A DNA stretch of 21,646 bases from the NCBI GenBank assembly GCA_023264085.1, contig JALQTF010000025.1, positions 1-21,646 of the forward strand, read 5' to 3'. Below the pieces are notes generated by a model. It saw nothing but the letters and a program-made list of their open reading frames with translations. It did no database searches and was not told where the DNA came from. The translations under genes and the position numbers were made by a program. Origin of the DNA: Acholeplasmataceae bacterium (lineage in GTDB: Bacteria > Bacillota_I > Bacilli_A > Acholeplasmatales > Acholeplasmataceae). Below are positions 16,445 through 21,646 of the stretch, piece by piece. Within the stretch, counting starts at the first letter, position 1. Each line of letters begins with the position of its first letter.

Positions 16445-19400
16445 GTTGATGCTCCTTTAACCACTGATCAATATTATCTATTGATGGTACAATGTAGTCT
16501 TTAATTGGTTCACCATTAATGACATATCCAAATTCTGCCATCTTATATAATATTTCTCTGTTTGCGATACGCACAGCTTCATCTAATGCTTGTCTAGGAT
16601 TGACATCATTGAAAACAATATTAGTCCAAGCATTACTCATTTCTCTTTCTACCATATAACTACCAGGTATACGAGGTGCTTCAATTGCGTATTCCCATTG
16701 CGCCTTGATCACTTCTTTATGCTGTCTAGGCATTGGAATTAAATCAAATGCTTCCAAGTTTGCAGTATTCCAAAAATATTGTTTTCCGTAAGTTGATAAC
16801 AAGGTTAATGCAAATTCTGCTTGGACTTCTGTGGATGACCACCAATCTAAAAAGTCCCAAGCTTCTTCTTGATACTTAGACTGAGATAAAATCATATTGG
16901 ATTGTGCACCTACAGATGCATAACGATTGATTGTATTTGTTTCAGGATCTAACACACCAGGATGTGGTGCCATAGACCATAAACCATCAAGTTCATCTGC
17001 TGCACTATTGAGTAAAATATATGTTGCTAAATCACCTATACCGATTGGTAAGGTACCGTATCTAAAACTATTAAAGAAATTACCTACAAATTTAGGAACA
17101 TTATATAAGGTAAATAACTCACTCATAAGTTCCATACCTTCAAGTGTTTCTGTTGAATTAATCCCAGTTTGCATGCCTGATTCAGTATATAAATTGCCTC
17201 CGAATTGATACACATAAGGGATGGTTGCAACAAAAGGTTTTAAACCCGAAAACTGGGCAAGTGGAACAAAATAATTGAGACCATAACTTTGCAATAAAGG
17301 CAGTATATCAATCACGTCATCCCATGTTTCAGGAACATCTTCTGCACCAATACTTGTTAAAATATCATTACGATAAAATGTCACCCAGAAATTTTGAGTT
17401 GACGGTAACCCATACATGCCTTCTTCAAATGCATATGGAATCATTGCACCTTTAGAAAATCTTGATACAACTTCTTCATAGCCATCAAACTGTCTTAAAT
17501 CAACAGAAGCCCCTCGAATAGAAAATTCGTAAGGAATCCAATGATCTACACCAATGGCTACATCAGGTGCTTTACCTGATGTATTCGATAAAATTAACTT
17601 ATTTTGATCAGGCATTTGAGAAAGGGTCACTTTTCTGTTACCAGAATATGACTGATCAATCATAATTTGCATAATTTCAATGTATTGTCTTGGGTAATTC
17701 ACCCATACATTTAAGTCTTCATCAGAATTATTTACTGAATATGGATTATTAATAAATGATAAAATAAGACGTTTTGTACCCTCAAAAATAGATGTAAAAA
17801 TCGTCGCATAAGGTCTTGGTAAAGATACATCTCCATGAATCATTGTTCGTTCAAGTTCTAAATTAGATCGCATCAATTGTGATGCAATTTGACCTAACAT
17901 TTGATTGACTGAAGAATCACCATCTGAAAATTGTACCATTCTAGAAGGAAGACTATTAATATCATCTGCAATATCATTCAATCGATTAATAGACACTTTT
18001 ATATTTGCGATTTCAGATGGATTATTATCAGATCCTACACTTAAAAGCTCGTCATACATGGATTCCAAAATCGAAACCCAACTTCTAATATCGGAGACTG
18101 CATTTGGGAAATATAATTCCACATCCCAATCACGATAACGATCCGTTGCGCCACTAGTGTAACGCTTAATTGAGAGTGAAAGCTCTTGAATCTCATTCAT
18201 AATATACTTTAGATTCTCTATAGATTGTGCATAAGGTTCACTCGTTGCTTCTAAAGTAATGGTGTTTATACCAGCGTTTAAATATGCATAATACGGTGTA
18301 TCATCATCTTTTTTTAATGTACGATTAATAAAAGACATTGTATGAGGAAATGCGACATTTAGCATTTCTTCATATTGAAGTGCACCATTGACGTAAATAT
18401 TTCTAAATACCGGTAAATCTTTTAATAAATATTGACGATACTTAAAAGACAGTCTATATAATCCAGCTTGTTCTACTTCTATGTTATAAGAAATTTGCTG
18501 ACCACCAGACTCCCATGAATCACCAAAAATCGTATTTAATCTTAATTGTTGTGTATCATAATATAAATTTGAAGGATCTTGTTCAACTCTTAGTCGAATC
18601 GATGGATCATTCCTAAGTGCCATTTCTCTTGCAGAGACTTGAACGATTACATCATCAATGATTGGGGTCGATGCATGTGTATTCATAAATGTTTCATAAG
18701 ATTCAGGAGCTTCATATTGCACTAATGAAACCGAAGATACTAAAAAACGACTATTGACATAAGACAATGATAAAACATCATCTTTTGATAAAAAAACTAA
18801 ATATGGATCTACATACATCCCTTTGTAATCTTTTATGATTGTGTTTTGCCACGTAACCTCTTTAATGGAACGAGGTTGAATATCATTATTATATCGATCT
18901 AATGTAAATGTTTCTTGTTCAAATATCCATGAAGACGGTAAGATAAGTGTTTGAGCTTCAAAAAATGGTGAAGTACCATTTATTTTTAGTTGATACTGTA
19001 CAGCATCTACATTATTATCAACAAGCAAATAAGTAATATCTAAATAATATAAGCCTGATTCTTGTATATTACTGAATCTAACTTCTAAATCTTGTTCGTA
19101 ATCAATTAAATAACTTTGATCAAAATCATCATTTTCTAAGACATCTGAGTAATCTTCAAATGTGTCAAAAACAACTTGACCTGAATATTGATTGAGATCA
19201 AGATCAATAGCTTCAGAAAAAATAGGTTGATTTGTTTTTGTTTCAATCCAATTACGGTATAGAGGTAAATTATATTGAGTTGAAGTAAAAGAGACATCAC
19301 TTGAAATGAGTGTCGATGTATCAACAATATCATCTAATTTTTGTCTTTGAAAAAAAGATAAAACAACAAAAAGGACCAGCAACAATACAATTGAAGATCC

Positions 19401-19454
19401 AACGATTTTTTTCACAGATAAAAATTGAATGAATGCATTTAAACGTGTTTTCAA
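16437..19454 (-). CDS. Large membrane-anchored sugar-binding protein with N-terminal beta domains
   Basis: This is a CUT1-type extracellular solute-binding protein of unusual size: about 1005 residues against about 400-480 for the family. An N-terminal membrane segment (about 17-35) without lipobox should anchor it. Two beta-rich, carbohydrate-binding-like domains follow: about 115-245 (SGLYYLDITYLLVDN) and 310-405 (AGLYRLSFKYRQYLL, then a LNAGINTITLEA strand pair). A helical linker spans about 415-570, and the binding-protein domain runs from about 580, with PDVAIGVDHW, VPETWDDVIDILPLLQSYG and a QEEAWDFLDWWSS block. The start is a TTG at 19454, 8 bases after AGAGG. The open frame extends to 19517, but that stretch contains a large stem-loop and no SD. 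It overlaps the first permease gene by 8 bases. Confidence 0.87.
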   Translation of the reverse strand: MKTRLNAFIQFLSVKKIVGSSIVLLLVLFVVLSFFQRQKLDDIVDTSTLISSDVSFTSTQYNLPLYRNWIETKTNQPIFSEAIDLDLNQYSGQVVFDTFEDYSDVLENDDFDQSYLIDYEQDLEVRFSNIQESGLYYLDITYLLVDNNVDAVQYQLKINGTSPFFEAQTLILPSSWIFEQETFTLDRYNNDIQPRSIKEVTWQNTIIKDYKGMYVDPYLVFLSKDDVLSLSYVNSRFLVSSVSLVQYEAPESYETFMNTHASTPIIDDVIVQVSAREMALRNDPSIRLRVEQDPSNLYYDTQQLRLNTIFGDSWESGGQQISYNIEVEQAGLYRLSFKYRQYLLKDLPVFRNIYVNGALQYEEMLNVAFPHTMSFINRTLKKDDDTPYYAYLNAGINTITLEATSEPYAQSIENLKYIMNEIQELSLSIKRYTSGATDRYRDWDVELYFPNAVSDIRSWVSILESMYDELLSVGSDNNPSEIANIKVSINRLNDIADDINSLPSRMVQFSDGDSSVNQMLGQIASQLMRSNLELERTMIHGDVSLPRPYATIFTSIFEGTKRLILSFINNPYSVNNSDEDLNVWVNYPRQYIEIMQIMIDQSYSGNRKVTLSQMPDQNKLILSNTSGKAPDVAIGVDHWIPYEFSIRGASVDLRQFDGYEEVVSRFSKGAMIPYAFEEGMYGLPSTQNFWVTFYRNDILTSIGAEDVPETWDDVIDILPLLQSYGLNYFVPLAQFSGLKPFVATIPYVYQFGGNLYTESGMQTGINSTETLEGMELMSELFTLYNVPKFVGNFFNSFRYGTLPIGIGDLATYILLNSAADELDGLWSMAPHPGVLDPETNTINRYASVGAQSNMILSQSKYQEEAWDFLDWWSSTEVQAEFALTLLSTYGKQYFWNTANLEAFDLIPMPRQHKEVIKAQWEYAIEAPRIPGSYMVEREMSNAWTNIVFNDVNPRQALDEAVRIANREILYKMAEFGYVINGEPIKDYIVPSIDNIDQWLKEHQHD

Positions 19455-19478
19455 ATATCTCACCTCTAAAAAGTGAAC

Positions 19479-19509
19479 CAAGAGGGAGAATGATTCCATC
19501 TCCCTCTTG
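19479..19509 (-). other. Intercistronic stem-loop between the two binding-protein genes
   Basis: An 11-bp perfect inverted repeat (CAAGAGGGAGA/TCTCCCTCTTG) encloses a 9-base loop. It lies 18 bases after the lipoprotein binding-protein gene and about 25 bases before the next start. No long T-run follows on the minus strand (GTTCACTTTTT), so it is probably a partial terminator or mRNA 3'-end stabiliser that raises the lipoprotein over the downstream membrane proteins, as known for malE-type genes. Confidence 0.8.
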
Positions 19510-19526
19510 ATTAACAATCTTATTAA

Positions 19527-20984
19527 TTATTCTTCAACAGGCGGTTGTCCTAAAGTTTCTAATGCAGTTTGAACAATTTCATTGATTTTTCTTTCCCACT
19601 CAGTTGCCCAAGTAGGTACTGATGATGCACCAGCAACGACTAGTGCATCAAAGTTGTAAGGATTTTCTGGATCAAATACCCAGCTCCAGAAATCTTTATA
19701 GCCTGGTAACCATTTATCTAAGTCTGGTTTCGCATTTTCAATATTATCTAAAATATAGTCAATACCTTCTATATCAGATACAAAACCATCGACTCTATCC
19801 CAAACATCAGGATAGTCAGCTATTGGAAAACGATCTAAATAAGTAGGATAATCACCATTCGCTTCAGCAATAGCATTATTGGCTTCAAGAATATCTAATC
19901 TTGCACTATAACCTGCTTTACCAAAACTCATCCACTTCGCAAGTAAGAATGCTTCTTCAGGGAATTCAGTTTCAGATGAAACTGCTAAATAATCTAAGAT
20001 CGTTGGTGGGAAGAATCCGGCAGATCCTTGTGGATAAGGCCAGAATCCTAAATTGATACCATTTTCTTTTGCATCATTTAATACCCAAAATTGCCAAGAA
20101 CCTTCGATATCCATAGCAGCAGTACCATTTTGGATATGATAAATTGCCAAGTCAGAATTTGCTTCTAAAAATTCTGCATCAAAACGTGTTGTCGTACCAT
20201 CTGTGAGCGCATGCATTTCGATTTTTGCAGTAAGTGCATCTTTCCAACTATCTGATGTTGAATAATTAAATTGTTCACCATCAAATGTATCGTATCCTAC
20301 AGCTGCATCATCCATCATTGGCCACACTTGTTGGAAATCAGGTGTTCCATACCAAGTATCTAATCCGAGTACATATCCACTTTGGTAATCATTTGGATCA
20401 AAGTCTTTTATTGCTGATGCAATATTGACAAATTCTTCAAATGTCCAATCTTTTACAGGATATCCGTCATTATCTATACGATATTCACCTTCAACAGTTG
20501 TTAAGTTCGCATCTTCAAAGATATCTAAATTAATCATAATTCCTTTTAAGAATTGGAATGATGGTACTGCAAAACGTTTACCATCATAAACTCCTGTTGC
20601 AGCGATGTTTTCGTATACTAGTTGCGCATCTTCATCTTGATCCCAGTATTGAGCAACATCTAATGTAAGTCCTGCATTTACGACAGTTGGTACATTATCT
20701 GTTGCAAAAACATCTGGAAGCAATCCCGCTTGTGCAGCAGTAACTAAGTTTCCTGTAAATGCATCACCTGAACCAGTAATATCCGTTCTTAAAATGACTC
20801 GAATATTAGGATATTCTTCCATGAATGCATCAATCAGTTGTTGGTTGAGTTCTTGGTTTGCCCAGTCCGCGTATGTTAACTCGATTTGTTGAGTTCCACC
20901 GCCACCACCATCACCAGTCTCACCACAAGCAACTAATGTTGCAGTTAGTATGAGTACCGTTATAATTGTTAGTATTTTTTTCAT
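19527..20984 (-). CDS. Sugar-binding lipoprotein of a CUT1 ABC transporter
   Basis: This 485-residue extracellular solute-binding protein is a family-1 type. It has a type II signal peptide with lipobox LVAC (Cys20 as lipid anchor), a glycine-rich tether (about 25-30) and the periplasmic-binding-fold body starting IELTYADWANQELNQQLIDAF, with the EEYPNIRV and LLPDVFATDN blocks typical of CUT1 binding proteins. Later VKDWTFEEFVNIASAI and EEAFLLAKWMSFGKAGYS are also typical. The ATG (20982-20984) follows AGAGGT with 5-base spacing and lies 10 bases after the stop of the upstream lamin-tail gene. It should bind glucan oligosaccharides for permease pair 1 or 2; which pair is unknown. Confidence 0.93.
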   Translation of the reverse strand: MKKILTIITVLILTATLVACGETGDGGGGGTQQIELTYADWANQELNQQLIDAFMEEYPNIRVILRTDITGSGDAFTGNLVTAAQAGLLPDVFATDNVPTVVNAGLTLDVAQYWDQDEDAQLVYENIAATGVYDGKRFAVPSFQFLKGIMINLDIFEDANLTTVEGEYRIDNDGYPVKDWTFEEFVNIASAIKDFDPNDYQSGYVLGLDTWYGTPDFQQVWPMMDDAAVGYDTFDGEQFNYSTSDSWKDALTAKIEMHALTDGTTTRFDAEFLEANSDLAIYHIQNGTAAMDIEGSWQFWVLNDAKENGINLGFWPYPQGSAGFFPPTILDYLAVSSETEFPEEAFLLAKWMSFGKAGYSARLDILEANNAIAEANGDYPTYLDRFPIADYPDVWDRVDGFVSDIEGIDYILDNIENAKPDLDKWLPGYKDFWSWVFDPENPYNFDALVVAGASSVPTWATEWERKINEIVQTALETLGQPPVEE

Positions 20985-20994
20985 TGATTACCTC

Positions 20995-21646
20995 TTAAGC
21001 TGTATGAGAACCAAGATTATCAAATGTATCTTGTGGATATACTATCCATTCAGTTGGATCCCAAACTGTAGAACCAGAAGTAATTCCTGTTTTTCTTACC
21101 AGTGTGTATTCATTAGTGAAACCATCTCCAACAGCCCAACTTGAACCTGGATCTTCACCTAAAACACCAAATACATCAATTGCAACCCAAGTCGTTCCAC
21201 CATCAGTAGTTTTTTCAAGAACGACAGTGTCATCACCATTATAGTAAGTTGCTGAACCAGCAAGATCACCTTCAGCAATAATTTCTGCAACTGCTGAACT
21301 ATTATATATTACGAAAACTTCACCAGAAGCTAAAGTACCAGATAATGCAGTGATATTTGTAGTTTCAGTTGCACCATTTGAGTACACTAATACTCGATAA
21401 TTTGATAGATCGAGATCTCCATTAGTAGGGTTGTACAATTCTAGAGCTTTGTTATTTGATGAACCTTCAATGTATTCTGATATGAATAAATCAGGCACTG
21501 AAGGAGTTTCAACAACATATATAACTACATTGTCTAAAATTACTTTACCTGCACCAGCATTACCTAATAAAAATTCTAAACGAGTTTCTACATCTGCACC
21601 TGTATGTAAATAATCAAATGTAAATACTGTTGGTGTAGAAGTTAAT
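20995..21646 (-). CDS. Secreted protein C-terminus: jelly-roll-like segment plus lamin-tail domain (5' end beyond window)
   Basis: The frame is open to the window edge, so this is the last ~216 residues of a longer protein. The visible N-terminal ~50 residues (FTFDYLHTGADVETRLEFLL ... VILDNVVIYVVE) look like the last strands of a carbohydrate-binding jelly-roll of the CBM4/9-like type. They are joined by a short PSVPD linker to a lamin-tail (LTD) domain: LFISEYIEGSSNNKALELYN, NYRVLVYSNG, GEVFVIYNSSA, DTVVLEK and WIVYPQDTFDNLGSHTA at the end. LTDs are extracellular adhesion or binding modules in bacterial secreted enzymes. A GTG at 21498 is inside the frame and is not the start. It probably belongs to a secreted glycan-active protein, first seen gene of the operon. 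Confidence 0.8.
   Translation of the reverse strand, partial: LTSTPTVFTFDYLHTGADVETRLEFLLGNAGAGKVILDNVVIYVVETPSVPDLFISEYIEGSSNNKALELYNPTNGDLDLSNYRVLVYSNGATETTNITALSGTLASGEVFVIYNSSAVAEIIAEGDLAGSATYYNGDDTVVLEKTTDGGTTWVAIDVFGVLGEDPGSSWAVGDGFTNEYTLVRKTGITSGSTVWDPTEWIVYPQDTFDNLGSHTA

Noticed and set aside
1..21646. Use of genetic code 4 (TGA as Trp), as in mycoplasmas
   Set aside because: TGA ends several genes exactly at ATGA overlaps (4973, 5464, 5877, 10332), and the tryptophans checked use TGG.

Overview
This window is A+T-rich and almost entirely minus-strand coding. It looks like a chromosomal segment from a low-G+C Firmicutes or Mollicutes-type organism. The gene content (hrcA-grpE-dnaK, rpmG, ABC-F, Nudix, Pr6Pr-like membrane protein, CUT1 sugar transport) fits a free-living Mollicute of the Acholeplasma/Izemoplasma kind. 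TGA is used as a real stop in several genes, often inside ATGA stop/start overlaps, so this is not a code-4 mycoplasma. The genus-level placement is inference.

Bases 1-2365 hold the CIRCE-controlled heat-shock operon hrcA-grpE-dnaK (dnaK runs off the left edge). It has a near-consensus promoter, and the monocistronic-looking rpmG (ribosomal protein L33) lies upstream of it. Bases 2442-6350 hold a tight housekeeping string: Nudix hydrolase, one-TM hypothetical protein, hotdog thioesterase, ABC-F ATPase and aldose 1-epimerase. The first four are joined by 4-bp stop/start overlaps. Bases 6361-7060 hold a separate Pr6Pr-type membrane protein gene with its own promoter and terminator. A single plus-strand gene, tRNA-Lys(CTT), sits at 7103-7178 and shares a strong bidirectional terminator with the operon to its right.

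Bases 7223-21646 form one long, translationally coupled polysaccharide locus read on the minus strand. In transcription order it encodes: (i) the C-terminal part of a secreted protein with a jelly-roll-like segment and a lamin-tail domain (5' end outside the window); (ii) a lipoprotein sugar-binding protein; (iii) a large membrane-anchored binding protein fused to N-terminal beta-rich domains; (iv) a first MalF/MalG-type permease pair; (v) an NHL propeller-TPR-Yip1 membrane protein; (vi) a DUF5696-like exported protein; (vii) a second MalF/MalG-type permease pair; (viii) a GH16 endo-beta-1,3-glucanase lipoprotein with a C-terminal Fn3-like domain. No transporter ATPase is encoded here, so both permease pairs must use one from elsewhere, as MsmX/MsmK-type systems do. 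The simplest reading is a surface system for binding, cutting and importing a beta-1,3(-1,4)-glucan such as laminarin. The NHL-TPR-Yip1 and DUF5696 proteins have no established role and are the most interesting part of the window.

No CRISPR array, insertion sequence, phage gene or long direct repeat was seen. There is no gene-free stretch longer than about 200 bases.
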